A stretch of DNA of 64,000 nt from Paucisalibacillus globulus (GCF_900184735.1 NZ_LT855392.1:92194-156193); one strand, 5' to 3'; positions 1-9,361 are shown, counted from the stretch's first letter. Notes: generated from the sequence alone by a model not told the origin. Numbers and translations are program-made.

Positions 1-1
1 A

Positions 2-676
2 AAATTTGCTGAAACTCTATCCAACCTATTTAACCAACCTATGTTTAGTGTGAACTGCTCTGTCGATTTAGATGCAGAAAGCTTACTTGGTTTTAAAACA
101 TTGACCTATCAAGGGGAAAAACAAGTTATCGAATTTGTTCCTGGTCCCGTCATTAATGCTATGACACATGGTACATTTTTATATATTGATGAGGTAAATA
201 TGGCAAAGCCAGAGACCTTACCTTTAATAAATGGTGTACTTGATTACCGAAGAACCATTACAAATCCATTCACAAATGAAGTGATCACAGCAAACGATGG
301 CTTCGGTGTTATTGCAGCAATAAACGAAGGCTATATTGGGACTGTCCCATTAAATGAAGCCTTGAAAAATCGCTTTATCGTATTGGAGATTCCGTATATT
401 GAGGGAGAACAATTGAAACAACTAATTCAATCTAATACGAAGTTGGAAGATGAAACGATGGTTAACTTATTTGTGAAATTATCATCGGACTTAATCCAAG
501 CGGTCATACAAGGAAAGCTTTCTGAGGATGCTGCATCCATTCGCGCTTTACTTGATGCTTGTGATTTGAGTGAACTGATTCCTCCAAAACGTGCCATCCT
601 TCGTTCTATTGTGGACAAGCTGGACGAAGAACGCGAAAGGGAATTTGTGAAGAACTTAGCAGAAACTTATTTTTAG
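2..676 (+). CDS. yojN: MoxR-type AAA+ ATPase, C-terminal part (YojN-like), cut by window edge
   Basis: The reading frame is open from base 2, so the start lies outside the window. What is visible begins just after where the Walker A loop should be. It includes the Walker B motif FLYIDEVNM (about 45 residues into the visible part), a sensor-1 region (AAINEG) and the arginine-finger region (LKNRF). This is the MoxR/CbbQ-like AAA+ layout. Such ATPases act as chaperones or remodelling factors with a VWA-domain partner, and that partner follows 14 bp downstream in the same direction. The pair matches the Bacillus subtilis yojN-yojO arrangement. The substrate is unknown. Confidence 0.88.
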   Translation, partial: KFAETLSNLFNQPMFSVNCSVDLDAESLLGFKTLTYQGEKQVIEFVPGPVINAMTHGTFLYIDEVNMAKPETLPLINGVLDYRRTITNPFTNEVITANDGFGVIAAINEGYIGTVPLNEALKNRFIVLEIPYIEGEQLKQLIQSNTKLEDETMVNLFVKLSSDLIQAVIQGKLSEDAASIRALLDACDLSELIPPKRAILRSIVDKLDEEREREFVKNLAETYF

Positions 677-690
677 TTAGGAGAAATAGC

Positions 691-2598
691 ATGCATGTCT
701 TTAATGATGCGAGGGTCGATACCAATCTATTCTTACAGCTTCAAGACCTTTCCACCGTTTTATCTGGTGATGTAGATCTCAAATTTGATTACAATTATGG
801 ATCACTGATTGATCTAGTCGATTATAAACTCACAGCAAGCAGCTTTTGGGACAATACCAATCCATCCATTAAAGAGCCAGGTCTTAAAACTGATGTCTAT
901 TTACGTGCACTAGGTACACTGAGACATTCCACTATACCAGAGATGAAGAATTTTGTAGATTCCATCGCTGAATTTGATTTGCCTAAATTTGCTAATCAGT
1001 TATTTGCTCTCCTGGAAGACCTCCGTTTAGAGGAAATTATTAAACATGACCGACCTGGAACTGTACGAGCATTTTCTGTTAGAAGAAAAGCATACCAGCA
1101 TTATTTTGGAACACAATTAGTCGTTAATGCAAATCGAAATTTCCCATTAGATGAACTCTTTTGTTTAATTTACTTACAACTTGCAGCAGACAATCCAGAT
1201 CCATCTTTCCCAAAGGCAACAACAAGTCAAATTCAACAGCTGGATGAACTTAAACCTCTTCTTTTTCAAGTGTTTGAAGCAAGAAGCACTTTAGACACTA
1301 CAAGAATTGCGGAACAAATTGTATTTCGTTTAACGGGATATAAGGATACATTAAATGAGTACTTTGTCTTCCCTGTCAGTCATATTGAGAGATACGAGAA
1401 AAATACATTATTTGATGAGTTGACTCGTACAGACCCTCTGACAAATTGTGATTTTGAGGAAGTAGACCAGGATGAAAGTGAATACTTTGATCAAGAGTTT
1501 TCCACTTGGCACCGTGAAAATAAAAATGAAAATCGCAAACAGAATTTCCTTCAATTTGAATTAGAGCAGGGTACAAAGACTAGTATCTTAGGTGGTGGTG
1601 CTCGCGAAACTGAAGACGGTGACCAAGCAATGGCCTCTATTCAAAGCGCATCCGGTCAAAGTAAGCAAAATGACTACTCTGAAATGGAAGCATTGGAAAA
1701 AGAAGAGACATCTCGTAACGGTGGCCAGTCTGATGAATTTGGCGAAGAAAATAAACATGCTGTAAAAATTGACAAACCGGCAACAGATCCTACTAAAGAT
1801 GATATGGAGACTTATCAGAATTTCGTTTCAGAAATAGAACCATATAAACGAAAGCTAGCGAAAACGATTGAAAAGACGATTGAACATAAGAAAAATCAAC
1901 CTAGGCAAGACCTTGTTTTCGGAAGGCTATCTAAGAAACTACTACCAATCGTATTAGATGAAAATCCTAGAGTCTTTTATAAAAAGAATGAGGATTCTAA
2001 GGAATTTGATGCGGTATTTACCTTACTAGTGGATTGTTCTGCCTCCATGCATAACAAAATGAATGAAACTAAGCGTGGAATTGTACTTTTCCATGAGGTT
2101 TTGAAGTACTTAAAAATCCCCCATTCTATTGTCGGATTCTGGGAGGACGCAAATGAGGTTAAGAAAGATTATCAACCTAATTACCTACATCGAATTCACT
2201 CATTTTCCGATTCATTCTATGAACAAAATGGACCAAAAATTATGCAATTGGAACCGGAAGAAGATAACCGCGACGGATTTAGCATAAGGGTTATGACAAA
2301 AGAACTCATAGAAAGAAGAGAAAAGAATAAGTTTTTACTCGTATTTTCTGATGGGGAGCCCGCTGCTGCTAATTACGATCAAAACGGTGTTGTAGATACT
2401 AACCTCGCAGTTACAGAAGCAAGAAAAAAAGGAATTAGTGTTATAGGTATGTTCCTAGCCAATGGAGAAATTCAAGAACGCGAAGACCTAACCATGCAAA
2501 ACATATATGGAAAAGAACGCATTATGGTCCCAAGCGTCCAAGAACTCCCCGAACACTTTGCCCCCTTACTAAAGAAACTCTTACTGAAATTGGTATAG
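691..2598 (+). CDS. yojO: VWA-domain protein, partner of MoxR ATPase (YojO-like)
   Basis: 635 aa, close to the length of B. subtilis YojO. The start ATG follows GGAG at normal spacing. The C-terminal third is a von Willebrand A domain with the metal-ion-dependent adhesion motif LLVDCSASM (DxSxS) near residue 450 and a later FSDGEP segment, as in CobT/NorD-type VWA proteins. The middle (about residues 255-380) is highly acidic and low in complexity. No signal peptide is seen, so it is cytoplasmic. It is probably co-transcribed with the MoxR ATPase gene. By family precedent the two form a chaperone-like complex; the client is not known. Confidence 0.88.
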   Translation: MHVFNDARVDTNLFLQLQDLSTVLSGDVDLKFDYNYGSLIDLVDYKLTASSFWDNTNPSIKEPGLKTDVYLRALGTLRHSTIPEMKNFVDSIAEFDLPKFANQLFALLEDLRLEEIIKHDRPGTVRAFSVRRKAYQHYFGTQLVVNANRNFPLDELFCLIYLQLAADNPDPSFPKATTSQIQQLDELKPLLFQVFEARSTLDTTRIAEQIVFRLTGYKDTLNEYFVFPVSHIERYEKNTLFDELTRTDPLTNCDFEEVDQDESEYFDQEFSTWHRENKNENRKQNFLQFELEQGTKTSILGGGARETEDGDQAMASIQSASGQSKQNDYSEMEALEKEETSRNGGQSDEFGEENKHAVKIDKPATDPTKDDMETYQNFVSEIEPYKRKLAKTIEKTIEHKKNQPRQDLVFGRLSKKLLPIVLDENPRVFYKKNEDSKEFDAVFTLLVDCSASMHNKMNETKRGIVLFHEVLKYLKIPHSIVGFWEDANEVKKDYQPNYLHRIHSFSDSFYEQNGPKIMQLEPEEDNRDGFSIRVMTKELIERREKNKFLLVFSDGEPAAANYDQNGVVDTNLAVTEARKKGISVIGMFLANGEIQEREDLTMQNIYGKERIMVPSVQELPEHFAPLLKKLLLKLV

Positions 2599-2629
2599 AG
2601 GAAGGAAAAGGTGCCAGTGGGCTGGAGGA

Positions 2630-2659
2630 GGTGCCTGTCACTTCCCGAAGTTTGTCGAA
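2630..2659 (+). repeat. Dispersed palindromic repeat, copy 1
   Basis: One of four copies in the first 15 kb of a repeat with core GGTGCCTGTCACTCCCC followed by GAAATTTGTCGA. This copy differs at two or three bases (CACTTCCC, AAGTTTG). It lies 31 bp after the yojO stop. Other copies are at 3529-3570, 5992-6021 and 14890-14924. Confidence 0.8.
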
Positions 2660-2784
2660 GCCCTTTTGTGGTGTAGTAGTTTTTTAGAGAGTGTTTTTCC
2701 ATAGGGAACTCACCTATCTTAAGACTTTCACCTAACCCCCTATCCCCGAATAGCATATAACATATGTATGTTAATGGGGAGTGA

Positions 2785-3522
2785 AGAGAAAGGGGATATT
2801 TCAGGCACCATATTATTCAGCCTGGTGATAATTACTATGCTTTAGCACAGTTGTATCATACAAATGCCTATCGAATCATTGCAGCAAATCCACAGGTGAA
2901 TCCATATTATTTACCGATTGGGCAACCAATTAGGATACCTGTAACAACACCAGTAGATCAGATGCAACAGCCAAGTCATTGTATTACCCAGGCAGAATTA
3001 GATTATAGAAACGATAACCGAAGTCTATGGGAAGAACATGTGGCTTGGACTAGAATGGCGATTATTAGCCTGATTTTTGATTTACCAGATATTGATGAGG
3101 TACTGGCTCGACTATTGAAAAACGCTACTGATATGGGCAATATGATCCGTAGACTTTATGGCGATACAGTTGCTTCTACGTATAGTAATTTAATTAAAGA
3201 ACATCTATTAATTGCAGCTGATCTAGTCAAGGCGGCTTTAGCAGGGAATACGGCAGAAGCTGAAGAGGCAGAGAGAAAGTGGTATCAAAATGCTGATGAA
3301 ATTGCCGTATTCTTAAATAGTGTAAACCCTTATTTAACCGAAAGCGCTGTTCGCGAAATGTTTTATGAACATCTGGATTTAACGAAGCAAGAGGCAGTTT
3401 ACATGATGAACAAAGAATATGAGAAAGACATACAAGTCTATGATGAAATAGAAAAACTAGCTCGTGTTATGGCAGATGCTATTTCTGATGCAATGATTAA
3501 GCATTACCCAAACATGTTTTAA
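2785..3522 (+). CDS. LysM-domain protein with damaged or non-standard 5' end
   Basis: The frame encodes an N-terminal LysM peptidoglycan-binding motif (HIIQPGDNYYALAQLYHT, then IIAANPQVNPYYLPIGQPIRIP). About 165 residues of mostly helical sequence follow (WEEHVAWTRMAIIS, HLLIAADLVKAAL, MFYEHLDLTKQEA), a family common in spore formers and sometimes misannotated as an enzyme. The first in-frame start codon (TTG 2851) would cut the LysM in half. Upstream the frame is open only to 2785, where a TGA separates it from ATG 2764. GTG 2781 lies in another frame. Loss of one G near 2804 would join GTG 2781 to the LysM as MKRKGIFQHHIIQPGDN. It may therefore be a frameshifted pseudogene, a sequencing error, or use a rare start. 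The function is probably wall- or spore-associated. Confidence 0.65.
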   Translation, partial: RERGYFRHHIIQPGDNYYALAQLYHTNAYRIIAANPQVNPYYLPIGQPIRIPVTTPVDQMQQPSHCITQAELDYRNDNRSLWEEHVAWTRMAIISLIFDLPDIDEVLARLLKNATDMGNMIRRLYGDTVASTYSNLIKEHLLIAADLVKAALAGNTAEAEEAERKWYQNADEIAVFLNSVNPYLTESAVREMFYEHLDLTKQEAVYMMNKEYEKDIQVYDEIEKLARVMADAISDAMIKHYPNMF

Positions 3523-3528
3523 AGAAAA

Positions 3529-3570
3529 ACCTGTCACTCCTTCGACAAATTTCGGGGAGTGACAGGCACC
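3529..3570. repeat. Dispersed palindromic repeat, copy 2 (self-complementary, intergenic hairpin)
   Basis: This copy is present with both arms: ACCTGTCACTCC, a spacer of about 18 nt, then GGGGAGTGACAGGCACC. It can fold into a hairpin and sits between the convergent LysM gene and pdxR. It overlaps the 3' end of pdxR and supplies that gene's last codons and stop. It may act as a terminator, although no T-run follows. Confidence 0.8.
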
Positions 3571-4967
3571 ATGATATTCCAGCTTTTTAGTAGTGATGTT
3601 ATTGCTTCTTCGAGTTTTGTTTCTGGTATTCCTGCGAATCCTAGGATGATGTTTGGTTGGGTGTTGTTTTGTTTGTCCATTGTGTAGGTGGATAGTGGGT
3701 ATATTTTGATTCCTTCTTGTTTGGCCCTTTTAACTAATTCCTCTTCATCCATACCGTTATTTACTTCTAATACAACATGAAAACCTGATATATCTCCTGC
3801 TACTTTTATTTTATTATCATATGTTTTAAGTAATTCTACGGTAGTCTCCATTTTCCTCCGATAGACTTTCCGCATCCGGTTGAGGTGTTTTTCAAAATCT
3901 CCTTGTTTCATAAACTGTGCTAATATATGCTGATCAATTCTAGATACGGTGCATTGAAAGAATGATAATTCCTTTTGATAGCGCTCCATTAGTCCTTTTG
4001 GAAGTACCATATAACTGATCCGAATCGATGGAATCAATGATTTGGAAAAAGTCCCTAAGTAAATCACTTTTCCAGCTTGGTCCATACTTTGTAAGGACGG
4101 AATCGATTTTCCGCTATAACGAAATTCACTGTCATAATCGTCTTCAATAACAAAGCGATTACTCCGATCAGCTGCCCAGTTCAACAATTTTATTCTTCTA
4201 TTTGCCGAAAGCACAGAACCATATGGAAAATGGTGGGACGGTGTTACATATAGAACATCTATCTTTAAGTGCTCAAGAGAATCTACTTGTACCCCACTTT
4301 CATCAACTTTAAGTGAACATACTTCATTGGGATAGTTTTTAAGAATACTAGATATTACATGATAGCCAGGGTCCTCAACACCGTAAGCCACCTTAGGCCC
4401 TAATAATAAAATCAATTGCTGTAGTAATGTCTCCACCCCAGCACCTAGAATAATATCGTCTGGTGAGCAATGAACCCCTCTAGCTTGATAGAGATAGTTT
4501 GCAATCTCCTCTCTTAGTACATATTCCCCTTGCCTATCTCCCATTAAAAGCAGGGATTGATGCTCTTGGTTCATTATGTTTTTGGTGTACTTTCTCCATT
4601 TTGCAAAGGGAAAGTTCTCTGTATCGATCTTACTTGGATGGAAATCATAGCGAATTTCTTGTTCCTCTTCCTTGGGAGTTTTTTGCTCTCTATTAGCCGT
4701 TTGGACATACTCCAAATCTTCGTAGGTCAAAACGAAAAAACCCTTCCTCGCTATTCCCTCCACATACCCTTCCGCCACTAGTTGCTCATAGGTTGTTTCC
4801 ACTGTATTTTGACTAACTTTTAGAAATTCAGCGAGCTTCCGCTTCGACGGTAACTTTGTCCCATATGGGATTCTCCCTTCCAAAATTTCCGTTTTTATAA
4901 ACCCATACAACTGTTCATAAAGTGGTATCTCGTTTTCACGGTTCAAATCACACGATAACATTTCCAT
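3534..4967 (-). CDS. pdxR: MocR/GntR-family PLP-binding regulator of pyridoxine synthesis
   Basis: 477 aa. The N-terminal winged-helix GntR domain (residues 10-75, KLPSKRKLAEFLKVSQNTVETTYEQLVAEGYVE) is joined to a class-I aminotransferase-like domain. The PLP-lysine segment is visible as GTFSKSLIPSIRIS, and the PLP phosphate/ring region as VIEDDYDSEFRY. MocR proteins of this position (PdxR) sense PLP and control pdxS-pdxT, which start divergently 130 bp away. The ATG follows AAGGAG. The last residues, about VPVTPRNLSKE, are encoded by the dispersed repeat at 3529-3570, so the native C-terminus has been replaced or extended. Confidence 0.9.
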   Translation of the reverse strand: MEMLSCDLNRENEIPLYEQLYGFIKTEILEGRIPYGTKLPSKRKLAEFLKVSQNTVETTYEQLVAEGYVEGIARKGFFVLTYEDLEYVQTANREQKTPKEEEQEIRYDFHPSKIDTENFPFAKWRKYTKNIMNQEHQSLLLMGDRQGEYVLREEIANYLYQARGVHCSPDDIILGAGVETLLQQLILLLGPKVAYGVEDPGYHVISSILKNYPNEVCSLKVDESGVQVDSLEHLKIDVLYVTPSHHFPYGSVLSANRRIKLLNWAADRSNRFVIEDDYDSEFRYSGKSIPSLQSMDQAGKVIYLGTFSKSLIPSIRISYMVLPKGLMERYQKELSFFQCTVSRIDQHILAQFMKQGDFEKHLNRMRKVYRRKMETTVELLKTYDNKIKVAGDISGFHVVLEVNNGMDEEELVKRAKQEGIKIYPLSTYTMDKQNNTQPNIILGFAGIPETKLEEAITSLLKSWNIMVPVTPRNLSKE

Positions 4968-4986
4968 TTTTACTAATCTCCTTCAC

Positions 4987-5045
4987 TGGCATCATTAAAA
5001 TCTATTAATCTGACACTTTTAACAATGCCAACTACCTACTATAAT
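4987..5045 (+). promoter_or_regulatory. pdxR/pdxS divergent control region
   Basis: A TATAAT (-10, 5040-5045) lies before pdxS with TTTAAC 16 bp upstream as a weak -35. TGGCAT (4987-4992) and ATGCCA (5025-5030) form an inverted pair flanking the likely promoter and are a candidate PdxR site. The promoter call is by consensus; the operator is inference. Confidence 0.4.
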
Positions 5046-5097
5046 AAGATAAAATTTTAAATTTAATCAACTAAATGAATTGACTGGAGTGTTTGAA

Positions 5098-5985
5098 TTG
5101 GAAAGACAACTAGGAACTGAGATTGTAAAAAGAGGTATGGCTCAAATGCAAAAAGGTGGCGTTATTATGGACGTTGTCAATGCAGAGCAAGCAAGGATAG
5201 CTGAAGCAAGTGGCGCTGTTGCTGTAATGGCATTGGAACGAGTACCTTCTGATATTCGTGCAGCTGGTGGAGTTGCTAGAATGGCAGATCCCCGTATAGT
5301 CGAAGAAGTAATGAACGCTGTAACTATTCCAGTAATGGCAAAAGCCCGTATCGGACATATTGTAGAGGCACGTGTGCTGGAAGCAATGGGTGTAGATTAT
5401 ATTGATGAAAGTGAAGTATTAACACCTGCCGATGAGGAATTTCACCTTCTAAAGAGTGATTTTACCGTACCATTTGTTTGTGGTTGTCGTGATTTAGGTG
5501 AGGCAGCTAGACGTATTGGTGAAGGTGCCTCTATGCTTCGTACAAAAGGGGAACCTGGAACAGGAAACATTGTAGAGGCAGTACGACATATGCGCAAAGT
5601 TCAAGCACAAGTGCGTAAAGTTACCTTGATGAGCGATGATGAATTAATGACAGAAGCTAAAAATTTAGGTGCACCATATGAAATCTTAAAGCAAATTAAA
5701 GCGGCCGGAAAATTACCAGTAGTAAACTTCGCTGCAGGCGGTGTTGCAACACCGGCAGATGCCGCACTAATGATGGAGTTAGGCGCGGATGGGGTCTTCG
5801 TTGGCTCAGGTATTTTCAAATCCGAAAGCCCAGAAAAATTCGCAAGTGCCATTGTTCAAGCAACTACATACTACAACGACTACGAACTAATCGGAAAACT
5901 ATCCAAAGAACTCGGCACACCAATGAAAGGCATCGAAATATCCAAACTAAATCAAGAAGAAAGAATGCAAGAACGCGGCTGGTAG
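5098..5985 (+). CDS. pdxS: Pyridoxal 5'-phosphate synthase, synthase subunit
   Basis: PdxS (Pdx1) makes PLP from ribose 5-phosphate, glyceraldehyde 3-phosphate and ammonia delivered by PdxT. It acts in the cytoplasm as a dodecamer. The key residues are present: Asp in [11 protein letters not shown] (about 25), first Schiff-base Lys in [10 protein letters not shown] (about 82), second Lys in [12 protein letters not shown] (about 150), and the family C-terminus RMQERGW. TTG 5098 is chosen because GGAG lies 8 nt upstream and it gives 295 aa, the usual length. An upstream in-frame TTG (5080) has no ribosome binding site. It is followed by pdxT after a gap that contains a dispersed repeat. Confidence 0.95.
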   Translation: MERQLGTEIVKRGMAQMQKGGVIMDVVNAEQARIAEASGAVAVMALERVPSDIRAAGGVARMADPRIVEEVMNAVTIPVMAKARIGHIVEARVLEAMGVDYIDESEVLTPADEEFHLLKSDFTVPFVCGCRDLGEAARRIGEGASMLRTKGEPGTGNIVEAVRHMRKVQAQVRKVTLMSDDELMTEAKNLGAPYEILKQIKAAGKLPVVNFAAGGVATPADAALMMELGADGVFVGSGIFKSESPEKFASAIVQATTYYNDYELIGKLSKELGTPMKGIEISKLNQEERMQERGW

Positions 5986-5991
5986 GAGAAA

Positions 5992-6021
5992 GGTGCCTGT
6001 CACTCCCCGAAATTTGTCGAA
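5992..6021 (+). repeat. Dispersed palindromic repeat, copy 3
   Basis: GGTGCCTGTCACTCCCC followed by GAAATTTGTCGA, beginning 6 bp after the pdxS stop codon. It separates pdxS and pdxT, which are normally closely spaced. Confidence 0.82.
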
Positions 6022-6071
6022 CAAATGGATACTGGTCACTAGTTGACTTTTTCCAGAAAGGCTGTGAGTAT

Positions 6072-6668
6072 GTGAAGAAGATTAAGATTGGTGTTCTCGG
6101 ACTACAAGGAGCCATTCAAGAACATATTAATCAAATTGAGATGCTAGGCTGTTTTGGAGTTATAATTAAAAATCCAGAGCAACTAGAGGAAGTAGACGGA
6201 TTGATCCTACCTGGTGGGGAGAGTACTGCAATTAGGAAGCTTATCGATCGATATGGATTCTTTGACCCATTAAAACAGTTCAGTTCCAATCATAAACCTA
6301 TCTTCGGAACCTGTGCTGGTATGGTATTGGTCGCCAAGGAATTATCCGAATCACAAGATAGTCATCTCGGTTTAATAGATATTTGCGTCAAGCGCAATGC
6401 CTTTGGTAGACAGAAAGAAAGCTTTGAAGCAGAGCTTACTGTAAAAGGTATAAAAACATCATATCCGGCAGTCTTTATCCGCGCACCGTATATAGAGAGA
6501 GCGAATGAAAATATAGAGATACTAGCAACTTACGACAATCAAATTGTTGCCGCTAAACAGAATCATATTTTAGTAAGTTCATTCCATCCCGAACTTACTG
6601 GTGATACTAGATTTCTTCAGTTATTTGTTGATATGGTTAAAGAATCTCTAAAGACAACGGTAAATTAA
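6072..6668 (+). CDS. pdxT: Pyridoxal 5'-phosphate synthase, glutaminase subunit
   Basis: 198 aa class-I glutamine amidotransferase that supplies ammonia to PdxS. The nucleophile Cys is in FGTCAGM (C81). The His-Glu pair is in SSFHPELTGD (H172, E174). The oxyanion segment is LPGGEST. The start is GTG 6072, with AGAAAGG about 11 nt upstream; this gives the canonical N-terminus MKKIKIGVLGLQGA. It is co-oriented with pdxS, 86 bp downstream, and followed by a clear terminator. Confidence 0.94.
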   Translation: MKKIKIGVLGLQGAIQEHINQIEMLGCFGVIIKNPEQLEEVDGLILPGGESTAIRKLIDRYGFFDPLKQFSSNHKPIFGTCAGMVLVAKELSESQDSHLGLIDICVKRNAFGRQKESFEAELTVKGIKTSYPAVFIRAPYIERANENIEILATYDNQIVAAKQNHILVSSFHPELTGDTRFLQLFVDMVKESLKTTVN

Positions 6669-6673
6669 AAGCC

Positions 6674-6714
6674 AAACAAACCAAAAGGAATAATCCTATT
6701 GGTTTGTTTTTTTA
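6674..6714 (+). terminator. Rho-independent terminator after pdxT
   Basis: Stem AAACAAACCAA / TTGGTTTGTTT with an inner AGGA/TCCT pair, ending in a T-run. Confidence 0.85.
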
Positions 6715-6805
6715 TCCTGATTATATTTTTTATGTGTACATAAAACTAACATATAATATAAAATTAGGTCATTACCATGATACTTATCTAAAGGAGAATG
6801 ATTCC

Positions 6806-8413
6806 ATGCCCGTATCACCTGATATGATAATAATTGGAAATAATGTCTTTACAGGAACCGATGACCACCCAATATCAGCTGCTATTTTAATAAAAGAAAA
6901 CAAAATAACAAACATCATAGATAAAGCAAAGATAAACGATTATATCTCAGAAGACACCCAGTTACTTGATTTTGGCAACAATCTAATCATGCCTGGATTT
7001 CATGACTTCCATATTCACCTATTACTAGGCAGCATGCTGACCAATAGTGTTCAGCTACAAGATGCTACATCTGCAATGGAAGCAGCCAATTTAGTGAAAC
7101 AATTTGCACTCGAAAATCCTGACCTTCCCATCATCATTGGTAGTGGTTGGGATAACAATGCCTGGGTAGATAGCAAGGTAGTAGACAAGCGCTATTTAGA
7201 TGAAGCTGTGTCTGACCGTCCAGTTATACTATATCAAGCGGAATTCCATAGTGTTTGGGTAAACTCTATCATGCTAGAGGTGGCAGGGATTAACAACCAA
7301 ACGCCTAATCCTGAATTTGGAGAGGTAGTTAAAAACGAGAACGGCGAGCCAACAGGGCTATTATTAGAACATGCTGTCGGATTAGTCACGAAAGCCATGC
7401 CCATGGATCTAAATCGTAAAGAACAGCTGTTAGAACAGTTTTTACAAGAAGCTGCACAATATGGTGTAACTGCCGTTCATGATCTGCTTAGGCTACCCGA
7501 AATGAGCACAGAAGAAGCTACTATTTATGCAGACTTTGAGAAAAAGGGAAAACTAACTGCCCGGATCCATTTTGTAGCTCCTTTGAATGGCGATATATCC
7601 GAGGCAAAAAGGCTTCGAGACGAACATCATACCGATATGGTGCAGTTTACTGGTTTTAAGCAATTCATTGATGGTGTAATCACTAGCTATACTGCATACT
7701 TAGATGAGCCATATACTAATAGACCAGAAACGTCAGGTGGAACTGTTTTTCCAGAGGACTTGATTAAAAAATGGACAATTGAAGCAGACATGGAGAATTT
7801 TTGTGTTCGTTTCCATTGCGTTGGCGATAAAGCAGTAAAATTAGCATTAGATACTTTTGAAGAAGCACAACAACAAAATGGGACACGAGACAGTAGACAT
7901 GCGATTGAACATATCGAAATGATTCAACAAGATGATATTCCGAGGTTTGGGGAATTAGGAGTATTAGCTTCTATCCAACCAGAACATATAAATGGCTCCT
8001 CCTATGAAGTCTTCCAAGATTTAATTGGTGAGGAACGGATGAAACTATATATGCTCCAGAAAACATTACAGGATGCTGGTGCTACATTAGTTTATGGCAG
8101 TGATTATCCGGTTGTTGGACTTAATCCATTATCAGCTATTTATCGTGCCGTAACTCGACTTGATGATGCTGATGTTTGTTGGAATGGTGCTGAAAAGGTA
8201 ACACTAGCAAATGCCTTAAGAGCTTATACTCTTGGATCAGCTTATGGAGCATTCCGAGAACAAGAACTAGGAACATTAGAGGTTGGCAAGCTCGCTGATT
8301 TGATTGTTTTAGACCGTGATCTGTTCAATGTTCCCCCTGAAGAGATTAAGACTGCTAAAGTTATTTTTACTATGGTAGATGGACAAGTAGTTTATGAAAA
8401 TTCAATAGTTTAA
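6806..8413 (+). CDS. Amidohydrolase family protein (YtcJ/amidohydrolase-3 type)
   Basis: About 535 aa. ATG 6806 is preceded by AAGGAG at 9 nt; the upstream open frame is not likely translated. Metal-ligand motifs of the amidohydrolase superfamily are present: FHDFHIHL (HxH, about residue 70), FHCVGDKA, HAIEHIEM and the late Asp in YGSDYPV. A C-terminal composite beta-domain segment (LGTLEVGKLADLIVLD) is also present. Members hydrolyse amide, imide or N-formyl bonds; the substrate here cannot be deduced. It looks monocistronic, with terminators on both sides. It is probably cytoplasmic, as no signal peptide is seen. Confidence 0.88.
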   Translation: MPVSPDMIIIGNNVFTGTDDHPISAAILIKENKITNIIDKAKINDYISEDTQLLDFGNNLIMPGFHDFHIHLLLGSMLTNSVQLQDATSAMEAANLVKQFALENPDLPIIIGSGWDNNAWVDSKVVDKRYLDEAVSDRPVILYQAEFHSVWVNSIMLEVAGINNQTPNPEFGEVVKNENGEPTGLLLEHAVGLVTKAMPMDLNRKEQLLEQFLQEAAQYGVTAVHDLLRLPEMSTEEATIYADFEKKGKLTARIHFVAPLNGDISEAKRLRDEHHTDMVQFTGFKQFIDGVITSYTAYLDEPYTNRPETSGGTVFPEDLIKKWTIEADMENFCVRFHCVGDKAVKLALDTFEEAQQQNGTRDSRHAIEHIEMIQQDDIPRFGELGVLASIQPEHINGSSYEVFQDLIGEERMKLYMLQKTLQDAGATLVYGSDYPVVGLNPLSAIYRAVTRLDDADVCWNGAEKVTLANALRAYTLGSAYGAFREQELGTLEVGKLADLIVLDRDLFNVPPEEIKTAKVIFTMVDGQVVYENSIV

Positions 8414-8416
8414 CTT

Positions 8417-8445
8417 CTTAGAGCCAGTTCATTCCTGAGCTGGCT
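8417..8445 (+). terminator. Terminator between convergent genes
   Basis: Hairpin AGCCAG...CTGGCT extended by TTCA/TGAG between the amidohydrolase and the TauE-like gene. The T-run is short. Confidence 0.6.
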
Positions 8446-9180
8446 TTACAAAACATTCTCCACAAACACTTGCAAAATAATCGCAATGGTAACAATCCTT
8501 AATATTGGCTTTACATATGCGGGTTTTAACCTTTCTGCCAGACGCACCCCTATTTGCGCACCTATAACTGAACCACATAGTAATGATAATGTTACTCCCC
8601 AAATAATTACTCCTGAAGAAATGTACATTACGGCAGCACCGATACAACTCGAAAAAGTAGCTAGCCTTGCATAGCCAACTGCTCGTATATAATCTACTTT
8701 TAAATATGCGAATAGATAAAGCATCAAAGTCCCCTGTCCCGGTCCGAATATGCCATCATAAATTCCAATACCATAAAGTCCGGGAACACTTAACCTAGTT
8801 GGCTTCAGGATATTTCCTCCAGTAAAATTCCGCTTCCCAACCATGGAGGTAATGAAAGCAAAAACCAAAAGAATAATAGCGATAATATATAGGTGTTCAG
8901 CAGAAATTAAGCTAGCAACCCAACCACCACTAATCCCACCTAATACACTAATTGGAATTATCCAATAGCACTCCTTCATTGCAATTTTCTTTTGCCTAAA
9001 CAAATGAAAAAAGCTAGAAAAAGCACTAACCGTGTTGGAGACTTTATTCGCACCAATGCTGGAATGAATAGGGATACCTAATAATAGCATCATTGGTAAA
9101 CTAATCAGTCCCCCACCACCAGCAATTGTACCTAATGTAGTGGAAACAATACCGGTAAAAAAGATAATCAAATACTCCAT
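8446..9180 (-). CDS. TSUP-family (TauE/SafE-like) membrane permease
   Basis: 244 aa polytopic membrane protein with about eight hydrophobic segments arranged as two internal repeats. The N-terminal half has IVSTTLGTIAGGGGLISLPMML and the second half YGIGIYDGIFGPGQGT, both typical TSUP (DUF81) signatures. The family moves small sulfur-containing or carboxylate anions across the cytoplasmic membrane. No substrate can be assigned. It is a single gene, convergent with the amidohydrolase. Confidence 0.88.
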   Translation of the reverse strand: MEYLIIFFTGIVSTTLGTIAGGGGLISLPMMLLLGIPIHSSIGANKVSNTVSAFSSFFHLFRQKKIAMKECYWIIPISVLGGISGGWVASLISAEHLYIIAIILLVFAFITSMVGKRNFTGGNILKPTRLSVPGLYGIGIYDGIFGPGQGTLMLYLFAYLKVDYIRAVGYARLATFSSCIGAAVMYISSGVIIWGVTLSLLCGSVIGAQIGVRLAERLKPAYVKPILRIVTIAIILQVFVENVL

Positions 9181-9282
9181 TTTCCCACCCCCTGTATTAA
9201 GTATAATCCCCTTAACGTATAAGTAAAAATACTATATTCAAATCAATATGTATAACAAATACTTATGGAAACAAAAAAATAA

Positions 9283-9335
9283 AAATACGCTTAGCTATTG
9301 GTAAAGCTTGATAGCCAAACGTATTTTTTACTTCT
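9283..9335. terminator. Bidirectional-looking terminator downstream of katE
   Basis: Imperfect stem AAATACG-TTAGCTAT / ATAGCCAAACGTATTT flanked by A-runs and T-runs, lying just after the katE stop on the minus strand. Confidence 0.7.
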
Positions 9336-9361
9336 ATTATATTTTCACAGTTTCATTCTCT

